Source: Bacillus bingmayongensis (GTDB taxonomy: Bacteria; Bacillota; Bacilli; Bacillales; Bacillaceae_G). Taken from it: 64,000 nt of DNA. The notes under the pieces are model-generated. The model had not been told where the DNA came from. It did no database searches and worked only from the letters and a program-made list of their open reading frames with translations. The stretch's first letter is position 1. Every line of letters begins with the position of its first letter. Shown piece after piece: positions 63,957 to 64,000 of the stretch. The position numbers and the translations under genes are program-made. Location of the stretch: the NCBI RefSeq assembly GCF_000299035.1, contig NZ_JH921520.1, forward strand, positions 248,150 to 312,149, in the 5' to 3' direction.

Positions 63957-64000
63957 CATAGCCACATCGCTATCAAGCTAAGCTCATACAACGTCACTTA
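63957..64000. mobile_element. probable left end of a second IS element (cut by window edge)
   Basis: CATAGCCACATCGCTATCAAGCTAAG starts with the same CATAGCCA as the remnant at 62265 and contains ATCAAGCTAAG, similar to ATCAAGTTAAG there. It begins inside a terminator, as the other does. No transposase sequence is reached before the window ends. Confidence 0.45.

Overview
The window is chromosomal DNA of a low-GC, spore-forming Firmicute, almost certainly a member of the Bacillus cereus group (cereus/anthracis/thuringiensis). The evidence is gene order that follows the Bacillus ytkL-ytoI-nrnA-dnaE-accDA-pfkA-pyk-citZ-icd-mdh-phoPR-polA-gapB-speD-dnaBI-thrS-infC-pheST segment, sporulation genes (spoVS paralogue, ytrHI, ytvI, ytaF, ytxC, sspI), B. 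cereus-type bcr1-like repeats bounded by TTTAT/ATAAA, and IS231-type insertion-sequence debris. Family identifications rest on remembered family sequences and motifs; no search was run.

Layout. 1-8.4 kb: the 5' part of a DUF2785-type gene, a small lipoprotein, an M24 peptidase, ytkL, ytoI, two small membrane proteins, nrnA, a spoVS paralogue and ytrHI. 8.4-26.3 kb: dnaE, malic enzyme plus a GntR regulator, accDA, pfkA-pyk, fxsA, ytvI, ytwI, the citZ-icd-mdh block and a MaoC-like gene. 26.4-41.4 kb: phoPR, polA-mutM-ytaF-coaE, gapB (with CcpN-like sites), speD (with a structured leader), nrdR-dnaB-dnaI and ytxC. 41.4-45.2 kb: T-box-controlled thrS and the L20-leader operon infC-rpmI-rplT. 45.1-57.2 kb is an accessory stretch: a VOC protein, a DHFR-like reductase, two tandem zinc alcohol dehydrogenases (the first behind a Rex-type operator), a dUTPase, ysdC, a TetR-regulated efflux pair, two tandem CPBP proteases with a relic of a third, and an HD hydrolase. 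57.3-64 kb: sspI, ysgA, T-box-controlled pheST, an IS231-like remnant, a lipoprotein, and what looks like the start of a second insertion sequence at the window edge.

The core genes cover lower glycolysis and gluconeogenesis (pfkA, pyk, gapB, malic enzyme), the first TCA steps (citZ, icd, mdh), fatty-acid initiation (accDA), replication and repair (dnaE, polA, mutM, dnaB, dnaI, nrdR), phosphate signalling (phoPR) and translation (thrS, infC, rpmI, rplT, pheST). I found no wholly new multigene system. The most notable signals are non-coding: IS ends joined to two different intrinsic terminators, a hairpin that would hide the transposase ribosome-binding site, a pseudoknot-capable speD leader, a possible attenuator before the efflux operon, a free-standing promoter-terminator unit before citZ, and a series of bcr1-like repeats in different states of decay. 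Three short genes missed by length-limited ORF calling are also proposed.
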